DNA of 64,000 nt from Oscheius tipulae (GCA_037178975.1 JASJZH010000006.1:9548001-9612000), one strand, 5' to 3'. Positions 10,950 to 23,200 are shown, numbered from the stretch's first letter. Translations and numbers: made by a program. The notes: generated from the sequence alone by a model not told the origin.

Positions 10950-11800
10950 CGAATTTAATAGTTGCTTCAATGCTCGTGCTAGATCTTTATCACAAAGCAA
11001 ATAGTTATTTGAGATAGCTGGATTTCAAATATGTTGTTTTTGGCCCTGCTTTACCTGATTCATTTCGTTGCATATTACTTCTTGCGCCGAAGAAAGATCG
11101 TGTCAGAAGATTTGTACGAACTGCTTTGATTCTTCCAGATTCCATTTGTGTTTACAGGAAAAAGACGAAATCACCCACCTCCTGTTTTTATCTGACGCCA
11201 GTTCCCAGAAGTCAAGAATCACATTTGCCTTAATATGATTAGCCGCTCTACAGTCTCTGAAAGATGCAGCTAATAAGCTCCTCAGTACGCAGGTATTTTC
11301 TTCTGTATACTCAGGTGGCGCTAATGTAACCATAGGAGCTGTTGGTGCTTTTGTAGTAATAATAGGAATCGGTTAAGGCGTTCTTGTACTGTTCAACGGA
11401 GTCCTGCAGTTATTTTCCAGATTGCTTGAAATGCTTACAAATTGATCAAGATTATCGAACAGAGAACGTCGACGTTTGTAATTACTCAATCGGAGATTTT
11501 GGCCTGCCAATAAAATACCTGATTGTTCCTCGTTCATCTCCTTTCCTGCTTTAAAAAGTGAGAGCGTATAAAGATAGGTGTTGGCTGCTGTGATTGTTCC
11601 AGACAGTTCTACTTGTGGCAGAAAAAATCAGGATCCTCCACTCTTATAAACGTTACTTTGTATACTCTGTTACAGCCTTTCAGCTGCTTCAAGCTAGTGA
11701 TCGCAGTATTAATGAATCACTCCTCGATTACTAGTTCCAGTTTGGGCAAGCTCAGACTCTGTAGTTTCTCACTATTCGTGAAAGAGTTTGAGTTTGGAAA
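10950..11800 (-). pseudogene. Upstream IRLD pseudogene
   Basis: Minus-strand remains of a further IRLD unit. A B exon start at about 11800-11725 includes LSLPKLELVI, but the rest of the exon is missing. A C exon at about 11705-11545 has LKQLKGCNRV and a TLSLFKAG tail, with a frame break near 11627 in a run of A. An A exon at about 11470-11160 has the EYTEENTC and AANHIKA motifs, with its LCD start damaged. The start of another A exon lies at about 11015-10975 (NNYLLCDKDLA). No single frame connects these pieces. Confidence 0.7.
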
Positions 11801-11819
11801 AGTGAGTGGTTGGAAATAG

Positions 11820-13195
11820 TTGAAAGTTCAAAAGCCCAGAGGCTAGGAAAGTAGATGGTTAGAGGAGAATGCCTCTGTCCATCTTTCTCTCTTCTTTTCT
11901 GATTGTTATCCAACTCAATTAGTTGGCATCAATTTAAAATAATAAAAATTCACAGCTTCTGGTTTTTCTTCTATTTCGTAGACTCGGAGAAACAAAGAAA
12001 CAAATAAACAGAGTCCGTCAGAGAAAACATCGTGAACCCATAATACGCAACCGCCTAAGGCTAAAAGAACATTTTTATTTTGTCTGGAGTTCAGTTCTTA
12101 CTTCTGTCTGAAGTCCTTTTCTCTAGCGTCTCTTCATAAGAAACTTTCTCACATATTCTGTGTAAAGAGCCGTTTTCTGCCTATCTTCAACCACCATTCG
12201 TACTATTTAGACCATCAATCAATTGTCATCCTTCTGTGTGCCCTCATGCGTCAAAATCGAGACTGATAAATTCGGGTCACAATTCGTCACGATCATTAAT
12301 TGAACCGAATGTACTGTTTCACCTGATGCGGAAGAACACGACGTCTTAATTCGATTTGAACTTTGAGAACACACGATCTCTAGGAGTAACAACAGCTGTC
12401 AGTTACGTCTGGGTGACCACTACTCTGGCCCTCTGAGAGAGTCTCGCCGTCTGTTCCACCATGTTGTCCTTTGTCTTATCTATATGCTCGCAGTCTAGAA
12501 GGTCGAATTGGCAGGGAGCTTTTTTTTGTAGAAAGCAATTAGACAAACGAGCTCGAAGTTTGCATATAAGCAGATCAAAGTACGGCTCATACCACGGGAA
12601 TCTTCGCATCATTCAGATTCAAAATTTTTATCGAAAAATTAGCAGAGTGGCGTCGATTCTTTGACATCGGGTCAATGATGCCATCGCATTGTTTATATTA
12701 TGGAACCGTTTCTTCATCTCTAGGTCATCTAGTTTGTCGTATTGCCTATGTCAAACTTTTGATAGCTGTGAACTTTCCTCCCTGGGCCAAGATTAGGAAA
12801 TCGTCTTATTCTCTCCGCTAAATCCTCCCTTATCAAAAAGTGCACTCAGACTTTTTCAGTTCTTACTACAGCGTTTTCTAGTAGAAGGTTGACTATGAAA
12901 CAGCTTTTAAAATATGCGTGATTATCGATTTTGTTGCTTTTTAACCATTATATATTTTTGATTTTGCGCCTCATCATTCATCTTATCTACCCACGTGTTT
13001 GGTTTCTTGACCATCAGTCTAATCGTTATCGACCCTCCTCCTCGATGGTACTATTGGCTGGCGAACCTCTCGCCCTATCAGAAGTAGCAGTCGTTTTTCG
13101 TGCCGACTGTACTCCTATCGCCCCCATTCCTGATAATTTGTTGTCCTCTGGGTGTTCTCATGTCTCAAATTTGGCTGTTCTCCATTTTCTCCTTC
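11820..13195. other. Intergenic; no gene seen
   Basis: Short open frames only. A segment near 12190-12255 resembles one near 13010-13170 (similar 'accatca...tgtcctctg.gtgttctcatg'), which suggests an old local duplication upstream of the glutamine synthetase gene. No promoter motif stands out. Confidence 0.4.
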
Positions 13196-13208
13196 ATCTG
13201 TCATTTGC

Positions 13209-13210
13209 AG
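13209..13210 (+). promoter_or_regulatory. Candidate trans-splice acceptor of glutamine synthetase
   Basis: TCATTTGCAG ends two bases before the ATG with no coding exon upstream, as expected for spliced-leader addition. Confidence 0.55.
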
Positions 13211-13212
13211 AC

Positions 13213-14850
13213 ATGGCTCTTCGTGGTCTCTTCAGAGGTCTCACCCTGACCGTACAAGCTGGAACCCGGTCGGTTTCGACCCACCACACTTCGTTACCAT
13301 TGGGTAGTCCGGTTGTCAGTCAGGATCTGAACATTGCACTCCCGGAGAACAAGATACTCGTAAGTTCAAATGATTAGACCACAGTTATATTTCTTGGTTT
13401 CAGGCTACTTACATTTGGATCGACGGTACTGGAGAAAACGTTCGAGAAAAGACCAGAACACTTGACACGGATCCCGGAGCTCCTGAAGGTAGAGAGAGAG
13501 AGACAATCATCCATTAAAACCATTTCAGCCTATCCCGCCTGGGCCTTCGATGGCTCATCCACTTGGCAGGCAGCAAAAGGAGACGACTCCGATATGCAAC
13601 TCATTCCGGTCGCCACCTACCCCGACCCCTTCCTCGGTGGAAAGCACAAGCTCGTGCTCTGTGAAGTCAACGATCAGGAGGGAAAGCCTTCAGGTAGGAT
13701 CGGGCTCTGATCGCTCACTGCTTTCATGGTGATATGGGTAGACAAGTTCAGCACGTGGAAGGCATACGCCTTCTCTGAAACACGGTTATCAGGATTATAA
13801 CGTAGCAGATTAGTGGGCGATAAACTTCTTCCCCCTAGGAACACGTGAGGGCATGGAACAGAGGAGAGATGAGCCGGAATAAGGTTCTATTTTTAGCCAC
13901 AAATCATCGGAATGCCTGTAAAAAGGTCATGGACGAGATCAAGAAGGTTCAGCCGTGGTTCGGCATGGAACAAGAGTACCTTCTTCTGGATCGTGATGGC
14001 TACCCGCTCGGCTGGCCCAAGCACGGATATCCCGCTCCCCAAGGTATAGTAGTCCTTTTAGGGGTGATGTCACCCGAAGAATAATTGCGAGATTCCAATT
14101 AGACTGGGGCGCGTGTGAGATTCTCAGAAAACGTGAGTCATTTTCAGGACCCTATTATTGTGCCGTCGGAGCCAACAAGGTTTTCGGACGTGAAGTCGTA
14201 GTAGCTCATTATCGCGCATGTCTGCACGCCGGATTGGAAATCTTTGGTACTAATGCTGGTAACTTTTTGTGACACTCGTTTTCAAATTTTCAATCTTCAG
14301 AAGTCACTCCTGGACAATGGGAGTTCCAGCTCGGAACCTGTGAAGGAATCGAGATGGGTGATCAGCTCTGGCTTGCTCGCTACCTTCTTCACCGTGTTGC
14401 CGAGCAGTTCGGTGTCTCTGTGACCTTTCACCCAAAGCCGGCGGTCACCATGGGAGATTGGAATGGCGCCGGATGCCACTGCAATTTCTCTTCAGCCGAA
14501 ATGAGAGCTCCTGGAGGATTGAAAGCCGTCGAAGCTGTAGGGGAATGGATTTTGAATCAGATTTTGAGATTCAGGCTATGCCGAAACTGGCCTCGACGCA
14601 CAAGGAATGCATTACCGTCTACGATCCTCATAATGGAGAGGACAACAAGCATCGTCTGACCGGCAAGCATGAGACGTCCTCTTCCGAAAAGTTCTCCTGG
14701 GGAGTTGCCAACCGTGCCGCTTCTGTTCGCATTCCACGAGGAGTCAAGCTGGCCAACAAGGGTTACCTGGAGGATCGTCGTCCCTCCTCGAATTGTGATC
14801 CCTACCAGGTTACCCGAATGATCGCCGAGTCCATCTACTTGCGCCCTTAA
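13213..14850 (+). CDS. Glutamine synthetase, with candidate mitochondrial presequence
   Basis: Glutamate-ammonia ligase: makes glutamine from glutamate and ammonia using ATP. Seven exons (13213-13359, 13404-13488, 13529-13693, 13897-14043, 14148-14258, 14301-14536, 14575-14850) join in frame to 388 residues. Family landmarks present are the AFDGSST motif, TNHR...[14 protein letters not shown] (metal-binding glutamate), [25 protein letters not shown] and EDRRPSSN. The N-terminal extension before the conserved [10 protein letters not shown] core is about 48 residues. It starts [12 protein letters not shown] and contains arginines, serines and threonines but no acidic residue in its first 40 positions, as in mitochondrial targeting peptides. 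The start is fixed by an acceptor two bases upstream. A mariner element lies 61 bases past the stop, and the nlp-42-like gene converges from the other side. The enzyme assignment is certain; mitochondrial location is inference. Confidence 0.95.
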
Positions 14851-14911
14851 GACCAAGTGTCATAACCTGCCCTCTGTGTGATTTCCTGTCACCCTTTCGA
14901 TAAACCAACTA

Positions 14912-16152
14912 TTAGGTTGGCAACTAAGTCTTTTCGTTTTTTCAAATGCAAAAATTTATTGTCTTCCAAACAACTTTTTCATTCGTTGTAATCACCATTA
15001 TGATGTACCACGTCTGCCCATTTCACGGGTAGCTTACGGATGCCACGCTCGTAGAACACCTTGGGTTTCGACGCGAAGAAGTTTGTCAACCAGATTTTGA
15101 GTGCGCCGTCGGAATCGAACTGTTGTCCTCCAATCTCGTTGTTGAGGGTCCGGAACAGATAATAGTCGGAAGGGGCAAGGTCCGGGCTATAAGGAGAATG
15201 GGGTACAATCTCCCAACCTAGGTCGTGGATCTTGGAGCAAGTGACTTTTGCAACATGGGTGCGCGCGTTGTCCATCTGCAGGATGACCCTCGACTTCAGC
15301 GACCGTTTCTGACGAAGTGCAACGGCAACCTTTTCAAGTTGCTGGCTGTTTATGGTGGCCGTAAGGGTAGATCCAGCATCCCGCAATTCCCAGTGCACCA
15401 CTCCTTCGATATCCCAGAAAACACACAACATAATCTTTTTTTGATGAGTGTCGGGGTTCATATCAGGATTTGGTGTCTACCCTGGACCCACCGATTTACA
15501 CTTCTTTCGGAAGTTTACATACATTACCCACTTCTCATTTCCCGTCACCAGGCGTGGTAAAAAGGATTTCCTTTCATACCTGGACAGGAGAGAATGGGCG
15601 ACGGACATACGCTGCCACTTTTGGGTGTCACTGAGGTCATGCGGCAACCAAGTGCCCAGTTTCTTCATAAATCTCAATTGCTTCAAATGATGTTCCACTG
15701 CAGCATGACTGACAGACAGTGCCTCTGCTAGTTCACGGGTAGTCTGCCGATTGTTCTCGTTCACGAGCTGCAGCAGCTTCGATTCATCAAAAGTTGACCT
15801 TGGCTCATCTTCGACGCTTTTGTCTCCAGACAGAAGGCGATGAAACCACAACTGGCATACCCTCGTGGACGTCGTCCCTTGGCCATAAACATCGTTAATA
15901 TCAGCCGCCGTTTGGGCTCCATTCGTGCCTTTGAGGAACTCATGTCGCAGATGGTAGGGTGTTAGGTCATCAATGGTCCAGATCAAAACGAACAGAGAAT
16001 AGAGAATAAGAAGAAGAGAAGTGGTGTCTTGCATGGTGGTGGTAGAGGACTGAGTGAGCTACACGAGGTGCTACAACAATAGCTCGGACGTTGTTGTACA
16101 CAAGACAAAGGACATGCTTACAAAAAACGAAAAGACTTAGTTGCCAACCCAA
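14912..16152 (-). mobile_element. Mariner-family DNA transposon, 1241 bp, inactivated
   Basis: Terminal inverted repeats start TTAGGTTGGCAACTAAGTC at 14912 and, inverted, end at 16152, with about 28 of 30 bases matching. They are flanked by a TA on each side (14910-14911 and 16153-16154), the target duplication expected of mariner. The transposase frame runs on the minus strand from 16034 to 14979 (352 codons counting the internal stop), with an N-terminal helix-turn-helix region and the motifs MDNARTH and SPYSPDLAPSDYYLF. Two lesions are visible. A TAG at 15477-15479 sits where relatives have glutamine in the PGQ motif, and the first catalytic aspartate is asparagine in TGNEKW (15537-15539). 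No frameshift is seen, so it looks like a fairly young but dead copy. It lies between two convergent genes, probably in or near their 3' untranslated regions. Confidence 0.93.
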
Positions 16153-16230
16153 TAACTTTGAAGAACTTTATTCACAAGAGGGATGGATTTTACACACAGA
16201 AGGCTTGTGGCTTGAGAAGCAGATAGGGTG

Positions 16231-16514
16231 TTACTTACGTCCCCAGGTCCATCCAAGATCTCCCCAGTCGGGGTTCTTCTTTATTGGGTGCAAGGCACGA
16301 AGGAATCGCCGCGGGACCTAAAACTTCTTTATGGCTTGTAAAGTTGCCGAGTTACCATCTGAGGGTCACTGCGCTTGCCCCAAGCCCATCCTAGATCCTC
16401 CCATTCCTGCTTAATGTCCCTCTTTTCCATCAGATTCATAGCCTCTGTCTTGTGCGCGAAGCACATCTGCATGAGTATCGCAGCCGCCACAGTCAGCTTC
16501 ATAATGGTGTACAT
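16231..16514 (-). CDS. nlp-42: NLP-42-like neuropeptide precursor with two W(X6)W-amide peptides
   Basis: Small secreted prohormone. Two exons (16514-16356, 16317-16231) join in frame; the start may be MYTI (16514) or the more signal-like MKLTVAAAIL (16502). After the signal peptide come EKR, then DIKQEWEDLGWAW followed by GKR, a spacer, then KK, NPDWGDLGWTW followed by GRK and the stop. Both peptides have the form W, six residues, W, then the glycine used for C-terminal amidation, and both sit between dibasic cleavage sites. This matches the W(X6)W-amide (allatostatin-B/myoinhibitory) class and in particular nematode NLP-42 peptides. An AG lies seven bases before MYTI, suggesting trans-splicing. 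The final codons contain GTAAGT, so a further exon cannot be excluded, although an AATAAA follows within about 65 bases. Identification of the peptides is firm; the exact orthologue is inference. Confidence 0.8.
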
Positions 16515-16521
16515 CTTACCT

Positions 16522-17855
16522 GAAAAGGGGCTCTGAAAAAAAGGACTAAAAGAAAAGTAACAAGTCTGTCCTAATCTCACTGTCGCTGGGCCTTTTAAAG
16601 TCGAGCAACTAATTGCAGACAAATTATGGAGGCACTGCCAATAAGAATAATTTGATACAATTTTAATTGGGAGCCGACTCCCACATAGTCGGAGCTCGAG
16701 CAACTTTGTTCAGACTGCCCGCCTTATAGCGTCTGCCGAAATGGTATGGGAGAATTGTGTGGGCAGGAAAGTTTCCGGTCTTTTTGGAATAAGAACGTGA
16801 AAAATAAAACTTCGACCTTGGCTCCAGAGTATTTGTACAAAAACTTTTTTTAGACCACTCTGTGAGACGACAAGACGATTTGAGTCGCTCGCTTGAAACC
16901 TAAGATCTTCTAAAAAGAAGTGCTAGGCACATAAGCGGTGGGTCGGAGAAAATGCTGGAAACCGCGAAAGGTATTTTATTTCTAGCTAAGATGTTCGAGA
17001 TGAGTCGCTTCGATTTCATTGCGATCGAAGAGTTGAATAAAGTGATTTCAACTTCTCCAAACCATGCATTTTCTGGCAGTAAAACGCCAAAAGACTGAAA
17101 GCAGCTTAAGTCACAGACAGACGAAAAGGAACACCCATTAGGCTACTGAAGTCTGGATGTATCATCTCTGATGAAGTGATTCTCCCACACCTTGACTGGC
17201 TTCTTCTTTTGTCTGTAGTAGTTATGCCCCCACCTATGTCAGTTTGTCCCCCGCCTTGCTCAATGTTTACAAGGGCGGGATTCGAAATTCAAAACTTCCA
17301 ACGATTCATTTTTTCATTTTCTCCCTTCCGCTGCCTTACTGTTCATTATTTTTCACGTTCTTTTCAACTATTTTTCCATTTTAAACCCATAAAAAATAGA
17401 ACATTCCTTGTCTTTCTTTTATTCTTCCATTTTTCCTGCTTTTTTTAGTATTTTCTTACTTAAACGTAAAAATGCGGAGACTTGAAACTTTTGCACGCAT
17501 AATCAGAATGCAGGTCGTTAATTTTTCAAGTTTCTGATTCAAAAGAGACCCTACCTTAGAAATCTATCCTTCTGGTATGTATCATTTCCCTGATTGAACG
17601 TAAACCTGAATATGAATATTATTTTTAGATGAAGTTCTTGAAGGATCCCATAAACTTTTATTAAGAAAAACTTCAACCGGACAAAAAATTGAATAGATTA
17701 AGCAGGATTATGGTCTCAAATCTCCGAACACAACCAGGTTGAAGCTCTACGACGAGCTCAGCCGGCTCTCAACAAGGGACAGATGACGGAAAATAACAAA
17801 ACGTAACAAAGTTTGCCATAGATAAAGCATAAATACGGAATTATGTCCCACGGGC
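16522..17855. other. Intergenic; no gene seen
   Basis: Contains a T/C-rich stretch (17170-17460) and short random open frames. This is the likely upstream region of the neuropeptide gene and the 3' flank of the tRNA synthetase gene. Confidence 0.4.
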
Positions 17856-20289
17856 TCAATATGTATACTTTAGAGAGCGGATTTCGGTGAAGCTCTTCAC
17901 AGTCTCGTCAGTCACAGCCTTCCGCCTCTCTTGCATTTCAGAGATGACACGGGTGACTTCTTGCACAGCGCGGGCTTTCAGTTCGCCTGTTAGCATTTCT
18001 CCCTTGGTGTAGGCCTGAAAAGTAAAATTTATACAAAGAACTAGTAGTTTTTACCTCTCGGATCTTTTCTAATTCTTCATCGTCATCCACGAAGAAGCGC
18101 AAGAACTGATAGCTGATGTCCACGTCACAGTCACCTCCCTTCTCACGGTGCTCTTCCACAGTTGGCTGTCCTCCGGAGAAAGCAAACTTGTTGATCTGAA
18201 ATGCAACTATTTCCCCAGAACAGTACAATATTCGTCTCTAGATATTCTTTTCGAGTACATTGTCTTGTCTATAGTAAGTATTATGTAAGGGAATTGTTTT
18301 TGGGTTTAGAGCTTTCCAAAGCAGCAAAGACAATAGTAAGCAGTGCTTCATGAACCCTCTGTTGAAATGTCCCAGCCAGCTTGTGCATGTGTGTTTGTAG
18401 TTTTCATATGGATGCTAGGCTTGACTAAAAGCTCTATTGCATGAATCTTAATCGAGAAACTATCGCAAAAGCTTGAACTTCACTCTGGTAAGATGCGGAT
18501 CTGATGTGAGAAGAACTATAGCTTGAAAGCGTTCTCCGAAAAGTTAACCTGTATGGCTTGATTCAGGGCGGCCGAGCCAGTTTTGAAGCGCGAGCTGTGG
18601 GTCCTGCCACGAACCCAGCCGGTCTTGGCCCGGCCGAAGCTGGATCTGACCATGTCTGGTTATTATCTTCAGCTGGTTTGCAAAACAAAAGTAATATCAC
18701 CTTGTTTTTTATCTGCTTGGGAGTATCACTCAGATAGATGCAGCTGTTACTGTCACTGGCGGCCATTTTTGTCTGAGCTCCTTGCAGAGCTGGCAAGAAT
18801 TCACTGAAGATCAGAGAAGGCTTCGGGTATTTGAGTCTAGGAGCGACATCTCGGGTCATACGGAAGTAGGGATCCTGAACAGGTATTTAAACAATGTCTA
18901 AATGAAAAAGGTTACCTGATCGATGGCGCAAGGAATGAGACAAGGAATATCCTTCTTCCCATTGAAAACGTGAGGGAAGGAGGAAGAGAAGCAGGGAGCT
19001 GCTTCAATAGCAGGGAAGGCAGCCTTGCCCATGCTGTCCTCAGGAGTGAAGCCGAATATGGACTTGGCCTGGTTGGTGTTGACGCACTTCCAGATCTTGA
19101 GGATGTTCTCATAGAAGGGAGGACTAAAAACAGAACTGGCTATTTTCCAACTGGCTTTTCTTTGCTTCTTTTTTTGCTGGAGCCAAATTGAGGCAGTCCT
19201 TAGGCCAAAATTTGGCTGAGAATTGAATATTTGCATGCTAAATGTCTCGTCGACAAGTCCAGCGAGCGGCCTTTTGTACGGTAGTGTCTTTATATTTTTT
19301 TAAAAACCGGTCAACCTTATAATAATATGTGTTTGTTTGTCATTGCATCATTTAGACCTTCTGCAAATGCATTGCTTCTTTCGGGAAGTTACTGAAGGAT
19401 CAACCAAACTGATGTCAACGGCTTCAAGTGTGCTACTTTAAATCTTATATTCTCAAAAGATCTACTAACTTTGAAGTATCTAAGCTGCTTGTAGCAAGAC
19501 ATATTTTATAAACAGATGCATGCAGAACCGGGCCGAAAACCGCGTTTTGCCGTCTCTGCTCAGAGTACCCTAGCTGGAAGCTATAGAGTTTCATGTAAAG
19601 CCGGCTAATACTAAGAAGAGGTGAAAAGACTGGTAGAGGATCACAGTGAAAAATACGTACCACATATAATTGAGATCGGTGAACATAAAGGTCTTTTCCT
19701 TGTCGAAACCGACAGAAATGATGTCCTTCATGTTTTCGTTGGCCATGCTCTTCGCCTCGTCGATTTTGAGATCTTTCCACAACACTTTCTCGTCATCGGT
19801 CATCTGGAAAAAAAACTGAACAAATTCCCAGAATACTAAACCTGGATGATGAGAGGGACGTCCAGAACCTCTTGCAGCCACTTGGTGAAGATGAACGGGA
19901 CAAGATGTCCTAGATGAAGACTTCCAGAGCTGGGCCCTCTTCCAGTATACAGGAAAAATGGCTTTCCTTGTTCTTTTCTATCCAAAATGGCTGACAGATC
20001 CCGATGCGCGAAGAACATTCCTCTCCTAAGCATCGGATGGGCTTTGTGGCCGGTAACCTTCTCGAATCGCTGGACAAGATCCTCTCCCAGCTTTCGACAG
20101 CCGAACTTCTCTGGGACAGACATTAAAAATGAATTATATGCACTCACTAATAAGTTTATCATAGTCGACTCCCTTCGCGGAGCTGGCCGTCACATCCCAC
20201 GGCGTTACATGGTCATCCTCTTGTTTCTGGGCATCAGTTCCGTTGATATGCACCTTTTCCAAGTCAGCAGCCTCGCTTGCACCTGCCAT
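17856..20289 (-). CDS. wars-1: Cytoplasmic tryptophanyl-tRNA synthetase
   Basis: Charges tRNA-Trp with tryptophan (class I synthetase). Seven exons (20289-20148, 20110-19842, 19803-19661, 19123-18916, 18874-18701, 18195-18055, 18014-17856) join in frame to 411 residues. The signatures are eukaryotic: PWDV near the N terminus, [14 protein letters not shown] with the HLGH form of the HIGH motif, [50 protein letters not shown] in place of the usual KMSAS, FSGG and GGDCDVD. There is no WHEP domain. The third-to-fourth exon join gives YMCPPFYEN, about five residues shorter than the usual YMGMSSGFY region. Intron 3 is 537 bases and intron 5 is 505 bases; others are 37-41. No clear trans-splice acceptor precedes the start. 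The assignment is secure. Confidence 0.95.
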
Positions 20290-23200
20290 GACCTTAATAT
20301 GATGTAGGTAAGGGGAAAAGGATCAGTGGAAGCGAAAAGCATGGTAAGAACCAGGTATTCAGTAGAAGAATGAGAGTTTGAAACATGTTTATTGGAAGAG
20401 ATCGACTGTAGGCGACTTCCAAAGAGGAATACCTGGAAGGAAAACATTTATAAGAATACTTGGTAAATTTTAATGTCTCTTGGGTTAAAAATAAGTTATG
20501 AAAGTAATAAAAAACGTTTTTTCAAGGAAGTATACGTTTATGAGCTATACCACCGTCTTTTAATGCATTAGACGCTCCAATATTGAATATTAATTCACTT
20601 TAACAGTTTCAATCCTAACCGTAACATGACAAAAATGTACAATTTGGCCGTATATCAAACTTGGACACCATAAGGAAGCATTTTTCATATTATACCGAAA
20701 GGCGGTTAAAAGAACTGCAACTTGAAGTTTCCAGCCGAAGAAGGCATCAAAAACGGGACATGACAGCAAAAATCGTAAAAGTGCCGACACAATCAATGCT
20801 AAAGTTGGCGGCTAACAGGAAAAATGGCAGCATGTCAATTGGAGATAAGAAAAGTTCCAATTCTTACGATTTTCGCCCACGTTTTCTTGTAGCTTTGGGC
20901 TAATCTTGTGGAATGATAAGACAACTCACAGCTGTCTTTCTACTTGGAGAAGTGATGACATGTCTGCTACTCCAGAACGACGTCGGTATCAGTTAGCTTG
21001 ATACACCAGAATGACAGCGTCGGCTGACCTAGAATGCAAATAGTGAGAATGACGCAATCTGAGAAGAGCTGTCCTTAGTTTTCCTGTTTTATGTTTGAAA
21101 AAACTTTAGATTTTACCTAGTTAACAGTCTTTTAACTGAAAATAGAGGTTTTGAAAAGTATCGCGAAAATCTAGTACTATTAAAGCTGTTAGCAAAGAAA
21201 GTTTGGACCTATTCCCAAAAAAGGAACTTACTTTCGTTTTCTGAAAAAGATATAAGGCTCCTTTCGTCCACAACTATCCTTGGTCTCTTTTTCGAGAAGG
21301 TTTTGGCTGTTGTGGTCAATTTGGGAGTTGTGAAGGCGAAAATAGGAATCCTCCTTTTGGAAACTTGTAAATTGTGGTAGCGGCCATTTTGGTAAACAAC
21401 GTGCAAAAAAACTGTGCGGCACATCAGCACGGGCACATATTTGAATGGTCAATGACTGGTAGCCAGTCGTCATAATCGAATCAAGTTTTTTGTTGGAAAC
21501 CAGCTGCCGACGGCAACTTTGCAGCCAGTTTAGTCTTAGTTTAGAATTGAAAACAGGCGGCTTCGCCGCTTCCATAGTAAAAAAAATTGCTCCCACAGTT
21601 CTTCACTCTTCACCTTGTCGCTTGACATGAAATGGCTTGTCCGAGTTTCTGGGTATTAGTGTTGACATGAAATTGTGCAGACACCATGACAGACAGACAG
21701 ACGGATGGACGGACACCACTGCGCTTTAGTAAAGAAAAAATACTACGCGCAAGCTTGTTAAAAGTTGTATAGAACAGCTTGACAAATGTGCATAGGAACC
21801 CCTGACCATACTAATCAGCTGCACACCTCAGTCATCATCCTGTCGGCCTGTCCTTTCAAAGCTCTATCTCTTCTTGCGATTGCTGATTTTAACGACTTGT
21901 CCCTCATGACCGGATCGGTTTCTGGTCCGGTCAAACTTCTTACGAATCATCAGCTCCAAAGGAACCAAATGTTTCCGACTTCTTTTTCTTCGGTCAATCT
22001 GTTCTTCTGCAAACCCGGCAAACTTTGTATTTTATCGTCTTATGCAGGCAAGTCCTTTCGAACAGCCCCCCGGTCGTGCCAGACCAAAAGTCAGCTCTAC
22101 AAATCCGGGGCGGGCTGAGCTCTAACTCAGCTCTTAGGGTGCCATCAGCATACTCGAGGACAAGGAAACTTTGCTATATTCTGTAAAGTGGTAGCATTTT
22201 GTCTGGTCTACAACTACAACTATGCAGATCATCACAAAGTTGGAAATATGATCTTGAACTCTAAACGACTGTGTTCTAATGCGTACCTAGTGCGCAGTAC
22301 TTCAACTTACTAGGTCGATCATTTCGAGCCAAAAGCCTGTCACGCTCCTTTTCCGGTCAATGTGTCTGATTATCCCGTTTAATGTCACCAGTATGAACAT
22401 CACCTAATGATTAACTCTCGTTATTGATGGCGGGCTTGGCCCATAATCTCTTGACAGGACTCAGCCTGGAAATATGATCTTTTATCAAATCAGGGTTACA
22501 GTCCCTTTGGATTACCTTCTCACTTGACAGCTCTCAAAATGTCCTGCAGCATGCCTTGAAGCCACGAGCTAAGAGGAATGTTCCGGTCAATCGGCTACTC
22601 AGCGACTCCAGTCGGTTGCTGCTCAGGTGTGTTAGATAATCGAATCTTAGTCAGAAGGAATTTCAGATCCACCCGATTTTGGTAGAAATGGCTTGTCTAC
22701 AGCTGCAATATTCTATTGACAATCTTAACGAACATCGGGATCAGCAGCTCAAACTAAGCCTACTTGCTCGTAAAAGGCTGCTCCAAGCAATAACCTGCTG
22801 GCCGGATTCTCCTTCGGCCAACGGGAAGCACAGGCCTAGGTATGGTTGATTAAGGTGATACAAAGCACTTCTCAGACTCAAAGCAATTTCGAATAATCTA
22901 ATTCACTAGAAGTTGTAAGAAACGATTCTGAACAGAGAGACAAAGACCCTTGCCACCACCTGTTCTTATGTCATACTCGCAGGAACCAAAAGAGGGCACC
23001 AGATACCTTCTAGATTCACATATTATAAAACACATTTGTCAGACAGAATAATATAGAACCACAGAGACACACAGTAGATTTCTGGCTCTTCTTATTGTCA
23101 ATGATATCGTATTGCACAATTGTCGTCTCCCGAGACAGCATACGTTCCAGAATCTTCTAGGTTAGCTCCTTCGAATCCAAAGTTTTTTTTTTCCAGTCTC

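Noticed and set aside
15970-16152. Minus-strand open frame at the mariner 5' end
   Set aside because: Part of the transposon's terminal region, in a different frame from the transposase.
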